A stretch of DNA of 51,600 bases from Eubacteriaceae bacterium (GCA_009782515.1 WRIY01000014.1:1-51600), one strand, 5' to 3'; positions 1-8,438 are shown, counted from the first letter of the stretch. A program made the numbers and translations. Notes: a model not told the origin generated them from the letters alone.

Positions 1-114
1 GCGGCAATGGCGGCGGGGCAACACCTGTACCCATGCCGAACACAGAAGTTAAGCCCGCCAGCGCCGAAAGTACTTGCCTGGCGACGGGCCGGGAGGATAG
101 GGCGCTGCGGGGGC
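1..114 (+). rRNA. rrf: 5S ribosomal RNA, 5' end cut by window edge
   Basis: The conserved 5S core is present (CCCAUGCCGAACACAGAAGU around 31-50), followed by a GCGCCGA element near 61 and a terminal helix strand GCGCUGCGGGGGC at 102-114. The pairing 5' strand lies mostly before base 1, so roughly the first 8 nt are missing. This marks the end of an rrn operon transcribed rightwards. Confidence 0.93.
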
Positions 115-124
115 TTTTTTTTTT
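101..124 (+). terminator. rrn operon terminator using the 5S terminal helix
   Basis: Ten consecutive T (115-124) start directly after the last base of the 5S 3' strand, and a second T run follows at about 126-133. There is no separate hairpin between the RNA and the T tract, so the terminal 5S helix probably acts as the terminator stem. Its 5' strand is outside the window and cannot be checked here. Confidence 0.6.
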
Positions 125-168
125 GTGTTTTTTTGCTTGTTTCAGCGCATACTTCATAGGGGTGGATT

Positions 169-1644
169 ATGCGAAGGCGATTACTGGCCAGTCTATTCAT
201 GGTGTTTGCATTCTTTGCGGGCAATATTTCTGCCTTGGTGCGATGCTCAACAGCATACAATGAAACCGAGCTTATGAATCTGGCAGGGCAATATAAAAAA
301 ACTATTATGGATTTCTATCCAAGAGGCACTATTTATGATCGAAACGGCATTAGGCTAACTAACAGGCAAGACGAAGGCTATCGCTTTATAGATGCCCCTT
401 CTTGCGCCCGGGCGCCTGTGGCAAGCACAGTTCTTGGCAGTGTAACTGAATACGAAAGCAGCGAAGGCGGCGGATCAATAGCGCTCGGCAGCAGCGGCAT
501 TCAGAGAGCTTATGACTCGCTTTTAAATGGAGGCTCGAAAATAACAGTGCTTGCTCCTGTTGATGCGAAAGGCAATATCTTGTCCAAAAATGGCATCCAA
601 GTTGCCTCAGACCATATAAATGAAGGCTGCATAATCAACCTTACGCTTGATTATGCGCTACAGAGGGAGTTTGAGGAAGCAATGAAGCAATATGCAGGGG
701 AAATCGAGTGCAGCGGCATTTCAGTAATACTCTCTGAAGCGAAAAGCGGCAGAATCCTTGTCATGGCTTCATATGGCGATGAGATGAACAAGACCGTTTT
801 GTCATACCAGCCTGGCAGCATTATGAAAATAGTTGCAGCAGCAGCGATGCTGGAGTCGGATGATATTGATCTTAATGAAGAGTATGAATGCACAGCAAGC
901 GTAACTGCAAACAACAGCCAGCATTACTGCTCAGGCAGGACTGCGCATGGAGCCATTGGCCTGAGCGAAGCCTTTGCGCAATCATGCAATTGCTATTTTT
1001 ATGAAGCAGCAAAAAAAATAGAGTACATTAGCGAAGATGGAATTACAAGAAGCCCTATTGCAGATATGGCGCGCAGATGGGGCTTTTCAGAGTTCGGCGA
1101 GCCATCTGCCGATTTTGAGCTTAGCTACAGCAGCCATTATAGCTTTGTAAGCTCTATAGTATACAACGATGAGGATCTGTTTAACACAACCCTCGGGCAA
1201 GGCCGAACACAAGCATCCACCTACCTGATTAATAAAATCGTTGCTGCAATTGCCAGCGGCGGAACGGCAATAAGCCCTTATCTGGTGGAAAGCATCATCG
1301 ATCCTGCTGGCAATTCAGTTGAAATTGCGCCAAAAGAGAACTTTTCCCTTGGGCTCGCTGAGCAAAGCGTGGAAAAGCTTCAAGAAATGATGAGGCTTGC
1401 AGCTACAAGCGGCACTGCGTCGCTTAATTCTCTTGCAAAGCATGGCGGGCTCTCCGGCAAAACAGGCACAGCGCAAAATGCTGCTTCGAGTGATCATGCC
1501 TGGCTTACCGGCTACTTTCCATATAAGCATCCGCAGTACGCAATGACAGTATTAATAGAAGAAGGCGGCAGCTCAAGCAATGCTGTAACGCTTTATAACC
1601 GGCTTTGCGATCTTCTCTTCGAAATATACCCTCAGGGCGAATAG
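169..1644 (+). CDS. Class B penicillin-binding protein (peptidoglycan D,D-transpeptidase)
   Basis: Cross-links peptidoglycan stem peptides at the outer face of the membrane. The 491-residue protein starts with a basic tail and one membrane anchor (about 4-24). A dimerisation/pedestal region follows (about 45-150), then the transpeptidase domain. The three active-site motifs are intact: S217-I-M-K220 with the acylated serine, S272-C-N274, and K431-T-G433. There is no C-terminal PASTA domain, so it resembles the short PbpA/FtsI-type proteins of Clostridia rather than SpoVD-type proteins with PASTA. The start follows AGGGGTGG at a short distance. It lies just after the rrn terminator in the same direction, and no partner shape or division genes are adjacent, so its role (division, elongation or spore cortex) cannot be assigned. 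Confidence 0.9.
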   Translation: MRRRLLASLFMVFAFFAGNISALVRCSTAYNETELMNLAGQYKKTIMDFYPRGTIYDRNGIRLTNRQDEGYRFIDAPSCARAPVASTVLGSVTEYESSEGGGSIALGSSGIQRAYDSLLNGGSKITVLAPVDAKGNILSKNGIQVASDHINEGCIINLTLDYALQREFEEAMKQYAGEIECSGISVILSEAKSGRILVMASYGDEMNKTVLSYQPGSIMKIVAAAAMLESDDIDLNEEYECTASVTANNSQHYCSGRTAHGAIGLSEAFAQSCNCYFYEAAKKIEYISEDGITRSPIADMARRWGFSEFGEPSADFELSYSSHYSFVSSIVYNDEDLFNTTLGQGRTQASTYLINKIVAAIASGGTAISPYLVESIIDPAGNSVEIAPKENFSLGLAEQSVEKLQEMMRLAATSGTASLNSLAKHGGLSGKTGTAQNAASSDHAWLTGYFPYKHPQYAMTVLIEEGGSSSNAVTLYNRLCDLLFEIYPQGE

Positions 1645-1755
1645 CTTGGGGTTGCCGGCAAAAAGCGGCAATTGAAATGCATATGCCAAAAAAAGGCCGG
1701 CGGCGCCAGGCTAAAGCGTTGATAAAATGCGCACTTGGCATTCGCTTCAGCAAGC

Positions 1756-2262
1756 TTATATGCGCGGCACAGCAGTAAAGACCAGCATGGTATCTGTATA
1801 GACTGCCATGCCATTGTCGTCTTCGGGCACGCTCGTGCCCCTTTGGTAGGAGTACTTTGCGCTCTCTGCGTTCCCGAGCAGGAGCTTTATCTTTATCTCA
1901 GTGGCGTCTTTGCTGCTTTCAAGTATATTGATAATTGCTTCAGAGATTTTTAAAAATTCGCCCAGGTTTACGGTTTTAGTCAAAACGCGTATGCCATCGC
2001 CAGATGCCTTTGTATATATGTAGACACTCAGCTCTCCATTGGTTGATACATACACCTGTTTGTAGCCGCCATTGTCCTTTAGTTTCTGGTCAACTTCAAA
2101 CTCGCTCAGCCCGAATGAGTTTTCGCCAAGCTCTGATTTTAGCGCTTCTGAAAATTCGTCTAAACTCATGCCAAAACCGCTGAAAGCGCTCTTAGCGCTG
2201 CACCCGCATATCAAAAGGGCTAAGGCAGCAATAGCAGCCGCATAGCGCTTATATTTATACAT
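1756..2262 (-). CDS. Predicted lipoprotein of unknown function
   Basis: 168 residues, with a short basic N-terminus, a hydrophobic stretch and a lipobox-like end (L-I-C-G-C, modified cysteine about C21), which predicts a lipid-anchored extracellular protein. I chose the start at 2262 because AGAGGGG lies 4 nt upstream. A longer frame to 2304 would place extra residues before the signal peptide and has no ribosome site. The mature part is mixed alpha/beta in character, and I recognise no family. It is convergent with the penicillin-binding protein gene and stands alone. Confidence 0.75.
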   Translation of the reverse strand: MYKYKRYAAAIAALALLICGCSAKSAFSGFGMSLDEFSEALKSELGENSFGLSEFEVDQKLKDNGGYKQVYVSTNGELSVYIYTKASGDGIRVLTKTVNLGEFLKISEAIINILESSKDATEIKIKLLLGNAESAKYSYQRGTSVPEDDNGMAVYTDTMLVFTAVPRI

Positions 2263-2831
2263 AATTCCCCTCTTCGAAATGCTTTGGATTTGTGGGTTGC
2301 CCAAAATGCAGCCTGCCGGCGCAAGCTATTGCCCGTACCAGGCGCTGGGCATATATATTTGCTTTACAGGGCCTTAATGCGCCTAAAAATGCTTTCATTG
2401 CATGGCGCTTTGCATCTAATTAATAGCATATGCCCTGCATGATAGCAAACAGTATTTATTGTGAAAATTATATGAATTTTCGTAAAATGCGAAGCCAAAG
2501 CAGCTTTAAAAAGCAATGCATTCCCTCAGCGCCCGGCCGCTTTATGCACTATGCGAGCCTGGCGGGGCCCTGCCAGCGCCAGTTTTAGTAACTGCCATAG
2601 GCGAATAGAATACTATAGGAAGGCATGGGCTCGATGCACATTTTTTTCTCATGGGGAGGCATTAATGCTGCTGAGGAATTCATGATCTGTTATCTTGAAA
2701 AATCACACAATGATACAAATATTATTCATTGCTAATTTACGCCATGCTTTGTAATAACATGGGAACAAAGGGATTTCAACCGAAAATATCGTAAAGCAAA
2801 AAGTTTTTATAGGAGATAATATAACTTTTTG
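2263..2831. other. Gene-free stretch between lipoprotein gene and ppdK
   Basis: About 570 bases without a convincing gene. The only coding-like item is a 17-codon frame at 2682-2735 (+), preceded by GAGGAA with 3 nt spacing, which could be a leader peptide. No RNA family or repeat was recognised. Confidence 0.5.
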
Positions 2832-2859
2832 TTGATAGATGATAGTGGTAGAATAAATT
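2832..2859 (+). promoter_or_regulatory. Possible sigma-A promoter of ppdK
   Basis: TTGATA at 2832-2837 and TAAATT at 2854-2859 are separated by 16 bp, in an AT-rich stretch about 30 nt before the gene. An overlapping TAGAAT (2849-2854) is an alternative -10. The exact assignment is uncertain. Confidence 0.4.
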
Positions 2860-2888
2860 ATTCCTATATTTTTTGGAGGTCTTTTTTA

Positions 2889-5543
2889 ATGGCAAAAAAG
2901 TATGTTTATAGCTTCGAAGAGGCAGATGGGCTAGGCAAGGACTTGCTGGGAGGCAAAGGGGCAGGCCTTGCTGAAATGACAGGCATCGGCCTTCCAGTTC
3001 CACCAGGATTTACAGTTACAACCGAAGCTTGCACACTTTATTACGAGAGTGGCCAAAGCATTTCAGAAGATTTAAAAGAACAGATTTTTGCTGCTTTGCT
3101 CGAGTTGGAGGAGAAAACGGGCAAAGAATTCGGCGGGGGTGATAACCCGCTACTCGTCTCAGTTCGCTCAGGTGCCAAATTCTCCATGCCTGGGATGATG
3201 GACACGATTCTGAACTTGGGCCTTAACCCGACCTCAGTGGCGGCGATAGCTAGCAAAACAAACAACCCAAGATTCGCTTATGACAGCTATCGACGGTTTA
3301 TAATGATGTTTTCCGACATAGCAATCGGTTTAGATAAAGAGCTCTTCGACAGAGAGCTGGATGAAAGAAAGCAGCTTAAGGGAGTAGAGGACGATATTGA
3401 TCTCGACGCTGAAGACATGATCTTCCTAAGCGAAAAGTACACACAGATCTACCTTGCCGAAACCGGCGAGCAATTCCCTGACGATCCAAACGAACAGCTA
3501 ATGGTTGCAGTCAATGCGATCTTTGGCTCCTGGAACAACCAGAGGGCTATATCATACAGAAGGCTCAACAACATATCAAACGATCTTGGCACTGCCGTAA
3601 ATATACAGTCTATGGTGTATGGCAATATGGGCTCTACATCAGGCACGGGAGTTGCGTTTACAAGGAATCCTGCAACAGGCGAAAAAGAAGTCTTCGGCGA
3701 ATACCTAATCAACGCGCAAGGCGAGGATGTTGTTGCAGGAATCAGGACTCCGTATCCAATCGAAAGGCTTTCACAGGATTTGCCGGATATCTATAGCCAA
3801 TTCTTGAATTGCGCCAATATACTCGAAAATAAGTATAAAGACGTGCAAGACATAGAATTTACAATAGAAGACGGCAAACTTTTCTTTTTGCAGACAAGAA
3901 CAGGAAAGCGCACAGCGCAGGCTGCTTTAAAAATAGCTGTTGATCTTGTAAATGAGGGAATCATCGATTCTGATGAAGCTGTCATGCGAGTCGATGCCGC
4001 TTCCCTTGATCAGCTTTTGTACCCCCAATTTGCGCCTGAAGCCCTGAGCGTAACGGCTCCTGCAGCAACAGGGCTTCCAGCCTCCCCCGGAGCGGTTTCA
4101 GGAAAGGCGTACTTTTCAGCAGAGGATGCAGTCATCCATGCACAGGCAGGAGAGGATGTCATACTTGTGCGCAGGGAAACCTCCCCTGAAGACATAGAGG
4201 GCATGCATGCTGCAAAAGGCTTCTTAACAGCCAGGGGCGGCATGACATCGCACGCAGCTGTTGTCGCCCGCGGCATGGGAAAAACATGCATCGCCGGGTG
4301 CGTTGATGTAGTTGTCAACGAAACTGAGAAATTTTTCACTGTCGGAGGCACGGTAGTTAGAGAAGGCGATGAAATATCCCTAAACGGCACCACAGGAAAT
4401 TTATATATTGGGAAGCTGCCGACAGTGCCGGCCAGCATGACAGGCGACTTTGGCATTATTATGAAATGGGCAGATGAGAAGCGCAGAATGAAGATTCGCG
4501 CCAACGCAGACACTCCTGAAGACGCGAAGGCAGCTATAGGCTTCGGGGCTGAAGGCATAGGCCTGTGCCGCACTGAGCATATGTTCTTTGACTCAGAGCG
4601 CATCTACCAGTTCCGCAAAATGATATGCTCTGAGACATTAGAGCAAAGGGAGCAGGCCCTTGCAATGATCCTTCCTATGCAGCGCGAAGATTTTATCGGC
4701 ATATTCAAGGAAATGAACGGGCTGCCTGTTACAATACGGCTGCTTGATCCGCCTCTGCATGAATTCCTGCCGCATAGCGACGAAGATATCAAAGCAATAG
4801 CAAGTGAGCTGGATATGCCTATTGACAAGCTTCATGCAATAATTGACGGCCTTGCCGAGTTCAACCCAATGCTGGGGCACAGAGGCTGCCGCCTTACCGT
4901 TACATACCCTGAAATAGGCATAATGCAGACAAGGGCCATAATTGAGGCTGCTGTCGAATCGCAAAAGGCTGGCATTCCGGCATCTGTTGAAATAATGATA
5001 CCGCTGCCCGGCTCAAGCATAGAATATGAATACTGCGCAAAAATAATACGAGAAACCGCTGATGAGATCCTCAGGCTGGAAAATATAGATATTGACTACA
5101 TGGTAGGAACGATGATCGAGATTCCAAGGGCAGCGCTAACAAGCTATGACATAGCGCAAACCGCTGAATTCTTTTCCTTTGGCACCAATGACCTGACCCA
5201 AATGGCTATGGGGTTCTCAAGGGATGATGCAGGCAAGTTCATTCGGGACTACCTGGACAAAAAAATCCTAGAAGCTGATCCATTTCAAACCATTGATCAA
5301 GCAGGCGTTGGGCTTCTGGTGCAAAAGTCTGTAGAAGATGGGCGGCGGGCGCGGCCAAACCTGAAGATTGGCGTTTGCGGGGAACATGGCGGAGACCCGG
5401 CTTCAATTGAGTTCTTTCATGAATGCGGCCTGGACTATGTCTCTTGCTCGCCTTTCCGCGTTCCGATAGCAAGGCTGTCTGCAGCCCAGGCTACGGTTCA
5501 AAGCGAGCGCCAGCTAAGCATGTCGCACAAAAACCAGCTTTAG
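2889..5543 (+). CDS. ppdK: Pyruvate, phosphate dikinase
   Basis: Interconverts pyruvate + ATP + Pi and PEP + AMP + PPi in the cytoplasm, in glycolysis or gluconeogenesis. At 884 residues it has the usual length. The domain order is the N-terminal nucleotide-binding part (GGKGAGLAEM near 20), the swivelling phosphohistidine domain (GGMTSHAAVVARGMG, phosphorylated His455), and the C-terminal TIM-barrel PEP/pyruvate domain. The latter carries CRTEHMFF, GTNDLTQM and CGEHGGDP with catalytic Cys830. I chose ATG 2889 because TTTGGAGG (2872-2880) is correctly spaced and the protein then begins MAKKYVY, as in the family. A frame to 2829 is an upstream extension without an SD. It is monocistronic, with a terminator after it. 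Confidence 0.97.
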   Translation: MAKKYVYSFEEADGLGKDLLGGKGAGLAEMTGIGLPVPPGFTVTTEACTLYYESGQSISEDLKEQIFAALLELEEKTGKEFGGGDNPLLVSVRSGAKFSMPGMMDTILNLGLNPTSVAAIASKTNNPRFAYDSYRRFIMMFSDIAIGLDKELFDRELDERKQLKGVEDDIDLDAEDMIFLSEKYTQIYLAETGEQFPDDPNEQLMVAVNAIFGSWNNQRAISYRRLNNISNDLGTAVNIQSMVYGNMGSTSGTGVAFTRNPATGEKEVFGEYLINAQGEDVVAGIRTPYPIERLSQDLPDIYSQFLNCANILENKYKDVQDIEFTIEDGKLFFLQTRTGKRTAQAALKIAVDLVNEGIIDSDEAVMRVDAASLDQLLYPQFAPEALSVTAPAATGLPASPGAVSGKAYFSAEDAVIHAQAGEDVILVRRETSPEDIEGMHAAKGFLTARGGMTSHAAVVARGMGKTCIAGCVDVVVNETEKFFTVGGTVVREGDEISLNGTTGNLYIGKLPTVPASMTGDFGIIMKWADEKRRMKIRANADTPEDAKAAIGFGAEGIGLCRTEHMFFDSERIYQFRKMICSETLEQREQALAMILPMQREDFIGIFKEMNGLPVTIRLLDPPLHEFLPHSDEDIKAIASELDMPIDKLHAIIDGLAEFNPMLGHRGCRLTVTYPEIGIMQTRAIIEAAVESQKAGIPASVEIMIPLPGSSIEYEYCAKIIRETADEILRLENIDIDYMVGTMIEIPRAALTSYDIAQTAEFFSFGTNDLTQMAMGFSRDDAGKFIRDYLDKKILEADPFQTIDQAGVGLLVQKSVEDGRRARPNLKIGVCGEHGGDPASIEFFHECGLDYVSCSPFRVPIARLSAAQATVQSERQLSMSHKNQL

Positions 5544-5568
5544 GCCGGCACGTTTGCATACGTATATA

Positions 5569-5592
5569 GGGCAGCATGCCAGCTGCCCTTTT
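5569..5592 (+). terminator. Rho-independent terminator of ppdK
   Basis: GGGCAGC (5569-5575) and GCTGCCC (5582-5588) form a perfect 7-bp stem with a 6-nt loop, followed by TTTTCC. Confidence 0.85.
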
Positions 5593-5714
5593 CCTTTGCC
5601 AGTGCTATTTCATGGCAGCTTAGACGTTTAATGGAATAGCACAATGATTATTGCAAAGTATACGAAATATATTTAAAATAATCCTAGAATAATCTAGAAT
5701 TAACACATAAAAAA

Positions 5715-6485
5715 TTGCCTGAAGGGAGGCATTCGGCCATAATCCATACATTTGAAATTCGCTTTGAAGTGCTAAGCAATGATGTCCCACAGCCACATTG
5801 GAGTTTTTCGCTGTACCGCGAGCTTGAGAAGCGCCTTTCATTTAACATGGCTGGATTGCTCGGGGAGGAGATGGCAATGTCAATGTCCCAGTACATTGAG
5901 CCATTGCGCACCGGTGAGATTTTATGGCATGTAAGCTGCTGGGACAGCGAGCTGGCATACAGCATTGCAAGAATCATTCATTCGATGTCCTCTATAGTTG
6001 TATATGACAAAGACAAGCAGATACAAATACGCCTGGCAAGGTATACCTCAAAAGAGCTGACTGATGACGGATTGGCTTCGGAGTTTCTGCTTGCAACAGA
6101 TGCAGTCCGCCTTATGGGCGTTAGGGTTATTACCCCGGCGCTGCATAAAAGCGAAGGCAAATATTTGCTGTTTCCCTCTATTGACCTCATATACTACAGC
6201 ATCCTTGGAAGGTGCCAAATTTTTAACGATCGCTTCTCTTTGCGCGATCCATCGCTAATAAACGAGATAATTAAACAGACCCGAATATGGCAGTATGAGC
6301 TGCGAACAGTGCCCTATGAAATAAATGGATCCAATGTCGTCGGGTATCGGGGCGCATTTCAGGTTCACTTTGACGGCGATGACGAAGTAGCCCGATTAAG
6401 CGGGCTTATCCTCTCGCTTGCAAAATATACCGGTATTGGGCTAAAAACGCCTGAAGGAATGGGCGCATGCAATATAGTTTTCTAA
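5715..6485 (+). CDS. cas6: Cas6-type CRISPR RNA endonuclease, orphan
   Basis: Resembles Cas6 (RAMP family, CRISPR_Cas6), which cuts CRISPR repeat transcripts into crRNAs. Visible marks are the central VRVITPALHKSEGKYLLFPS segment, matching the family's 'RxxTPxxxxxxGxYxxFPS' block, and the C-terminal glycine-rich loop GLILSLAKYTGIGLKTPEGM followed by GAC. Length (about 250) is normal. No other cas gene and no repeat array lies in this window, so it would have to serve an array elsewhere or have another RNA substrate. The start is odd. The only good ribosome site, AAGGGAGG (5722-5729), points to ATA 5739 (protein beginning M-I-H-T-F-E-I-R-F). The coordinate given here is the in-frame TTG 5715, which has no SD. 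The next standard codon, GTG 5769, would remove the first beta strand. Flanking DNA is AT-rich, suggesting an acquired segment. Confidence 0.82.
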   Translation: MPEGRHSAIIHTFEIRFEVLSNDVPQPHWSFSLYRELEKRLSFNMAGLLGEEMAMSMSQYIEPLRTGEILWHVSCWDSELAYSIARIIHSMSSIVVYDKDKQIQIRLARYTSKELTDDGLASEFLLATDAVRLMGVRVITPALHKSEGKYLLFPSIDLIYYSILGRCQIFNDRFSLRDPSLINEIIKQTRIWQYELRTVPYEINGSNVVGYRGAFQVHFDGDDEVARLSGLILSLAKYTGIGLKTPEGMGACNIVF

Positions 6486-6558
6486 GATCTATTTTGCGAA
6501 AATATTACAAAGTTATATATTTTTAGACTTAATACCACCTGATACCAGTTACATTCCT

Positions 6559-6588
6559 GTTACATAATTATAATTTATAATTGTAAAC
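6559..6588. promoter_or_regulatory. Long AT-rich inverted repeat, candidate operator
   Basis: AATTATAA (6566-6573) and TTATAATT (6575-6582) form a perfect palindrome around one base. The outer arms GTTACAT (6559-6565) and GTAAAC (6583-6588) extend the symmetry imperfectly. A second GTTACAT copy lies 11 bp upstream (6548-6554), one helical turn away. It sits between cas6 and the TetR-type genes. Confidence 0.45.
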
Positions 6589-6732
6589 TTTCAGTCTTTA
6601 CTATTTTATGGCAAAGCTTATAAATATTAGACGTTTTGAGATATCGCCCTTAAACAAGCTGTTTTAGCCATTATTTCAAAATTTATCCTTATTCTTTTCA
6701 TTTACTGAAAACAATCCCTCTGAAATTGCTTC

Positions 6733-6754
6733 GTAAAAATATATAAATTTTTAC
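6733..6754. promoter_or_regulatory. 22-bp near-perfect palindrome, candidate TetR operator
   Basis: The left half GTAAAAATATA and right half TAAATTTTTAC match in 10 of 11 positions. It lies about 200 bp upstream of the first TetR-type gene, in a 476-bp AT-rich gap (6486-6961) that otherwise holds no gene. The size and symmetry are typical of TetR-family operators, but the link is inferred. Confidence 0.45.
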
Positions 6755-6961
6755 TATTTTATTATACAGATAATTCACAAACAAAAATTATTATGTAACC
6801 GATTTATTGCTATTATCTACTCATGTGTAAAAAAACTAAAAGAATTAAATGCTTATTCGTTAACTTTAGCTCTTAATGTAAAGAAAATATAAAAGCAGCT
6901 CCTAAGATATTGATTTTTGAAATTTGAAAAGTATAATATGAAATGCAAGGAGAATATATTT

Positions 6962-7594
6962 ATGGATAAAATGAACAAAACGCGGCAGCTAATCTTGGAT
7001 GTGTCTAAACAGATTTTCTTAGACAAAGGCTACTCTGCAACAACATTTCAAATGATAGCAGATGAAGCAAATATATCTAAAACATCCATCAATTACTATT
7101 ATGCGCGCAAGCAGGACATCTCAAACGAAATTCTATCAAACTACATTAAGAAGTGCCGGGAGTTTATAATCGAAAACGGCAATTTTGATGATTTAATGGC
7201 TTTTTTGCTGATGGTTATCATTTTCTACAAAGCTATATTGGCAAGCCAAAACAGCAGGGATTTCTATCTGGACCTCATCAGGAGAAACAATGCTTACTCA
7301 AGCCCGCATGCAGACTTCCAAAGCTTCTATTTATCGATTATTTATAACTTGAACCTGGATATTTCGCCAGACGAGCTCGCTCTGAAAAAAATATCAATTT
7401 ATGGCGCAACAAATGAGTTGGCGCTTAATTTTTTAACAGAGCAGCTGGTCCTTGAAGAAGACCAGTTCATTTCGACAATTCTGCAGTGCACGCTGTCAAT
7501 ACTTAAGTCTTCTGAAGTATTAATTGCGCCCTCTATTGCTTCGTCTTTAGAGATTTATGAGAATTTTGATAAGGAGAAACTGCCTGTGTTTTAA
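6962..7594 (+). CDS. TetR-family transcriptional regulator
   Basis: 210-residue regulator with an N-terminal TetR helix-turn-helix (about 5-50: a KGYSATTFQMIADEANISKT segment followed by INYYYARKQDI) and a divergent helical ligand/dimer domain. I chose ATG 6962 because AAGGAG lies 11 nt upstream. The longer frame from TTG 6917 has no ribosome site. It is followed after 18 nt by a clear paralogue, giving a tandem pair. No effector gene such as a transporter is adjacent, so the regulated target is unknown. The pair may control itself through the upstream palindromes, or control cas6 or the divergent BMP gene. The DNA is more AT-rich than its neighbours. Confidence 0.88.
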   Translation: MDKMNKTRQLILDVSKQIFLDKGYSATTFQMIADEANISKTSINYYYARKQDISNEILSNYIKKCREFIIENGNFDDLMAFLLMVIIFYKAILASQNSRDFYLDLIRRNNAYSSPHADFQSFYLSIIYNLNLDISPDELALKKISIYGATNELALNFLTEQLVLEEDQFISTILQCTLSILKSSEVLIAPSIASSLEIYENFDKEKLPVF

Positions 7595-7612
7595 GGCCCA
7601 GGCTGGACAGTC

Positions 7613-8275
7613 ATGAGAAAAATAAATAAAACGCAGGCTAAGATAATATCTGCGTCTAAAGAGGAATATGCGATTAACGGCTATTCATCAACATCGTTTC
7701 AAGCTATTGCTGAGAGGAGCGGCACCTCAAAAAGCCTCATAAACTATTACTTTCCTAAAAAACAGGATATTCTTATCACTGCGCTTGGCATCCATATTGA
7801 AGAAATCGCTGACTATGTTGCCAGCCTCAAAAGATATGACTCCCTTATGAGATACTTTCTGGTAAGGGCGATATACTACGAGAGCTATATGGCAGACGAG
7901 CTGTGGATGGCATTTGATTCAGATATACAAGAGCGCACAGAAAAGGAGATCAGCACATATAAAAATTACTTCTTCCTTTTCGAAGACATTGCCGCTGAGT
8001 TCCCGATTAACCTCACTAAAGACGAGCTGTTTGTTAAGTCAATAGCTATATACGGCCTTTCTAGGCAGCTTGTTTCAAGCTACCAGAGGGAAGAGCTAAA
8101 AGTGTCGTTTAGGCAAGTTATTGAGCAAATGCTTTGGGATACGGCAAATGTTCTTCAGCTTAACAACTATACAGTCCATAACTATATAAAAAGGCTATGG
8201 GAAGATTATGACAGCCTTGAGCGAAAGCAATTCCTATTTTTCCCCAACCAGCAGCCGGAGGTTCCTATAGCATAA
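7613..8275 (+). CDS. TetR-family transcriptional regulator, paralogue of preceding gene
   Basis: 220 residues with the same architecture as its neighbour: helix-turn-helix in the first 50 residues (GYSSTSFQAIAERSGTSKSL followed by INYYFPKKQDI) and a helical C-terminal domain. The HTH is much better conserved between the two than the rest, so they probably share DNA sites but sense different signals or form heterodimers. There is no SD directly before ATG 7613. The nearest, AAGGAG (7571-7576), is inside the previous gene. Between them GCCTG/CAGGC (7582-7586/7599-7603) and outer ACT/AGT can pair. A strong hairpin follows the gene. Confidence 0.88.
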   Translation: MRKINKTQAKIISASKEEYAINGYSSTSFQAIAERSGTSKSLINYYFPKKQDILITALGIHIEEIADYVASLKRYDSLMRYFLVRAIYYESYMADELWMAFDSDIQERTEKEISTYKNYFFLFEDIAAEFPINLTKDELFVKSIAIYGLSRQLVSSYQREELKVSFRQVIEQMLWDTANVLQLNNYTVHNYIKRLWEDYDSLERKQFLFFPNQQPEVPIA

Positions 8276-8290
8276 TATATTAAAATATAA

Positions 8291-8315
8291 GGCGGAGAGG
8301 AGACTCTCCGCCTTA
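8291..8315 (+). terminator. Terminator of the tetR pair
   Basis: GGCGGAGAG (8291-8299) and CTCTCCGCC (8304-8312) form a perfect 9-bp stem with a GAGA tetraloop. The T tail is weak (TTA), so it may instead be a stabilising 3' hairpin. Confidence 0.65.
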
Positions 8316-8393
8316 GTGCAAGCATGCATTATTACAAGTGAACCAGGCGCGTTTGCCAATTTGCCATCAGGAAAACATCAGCTCGCAGCGCCA

Positions 8394-8421
8394 ATAAAAA
8401 AAGCGTGCGGCTAAACACGCT
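8394..8421 (-). terminator. Terminator of the BMP lipoprotein gene
   Basis: Read on the minus strand, AGCGTG and CACGCT (8416-8421 and 8402-8407) pair across an 8-nt loop and are followed by a T run (the plus-strand A's just before 8402). Confidence 0.8.
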
Positions 8422-8438
8422 TTCAATAGATTCTATAT

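Noticed and set aside
4010-4603. 197-codon antisense frame inside ppdK
   Set aside because: It is a shadow of a highly conserved gene, with no SD and serine/proline-rich non-natural composition.
7571-7615. Second tetR gene as a full SD-hairpin-start example
   Set aside because: Pairing is interrupted and the SD lies in the upstream coding frame; ordinary coupling to the previous gene explains it as well.
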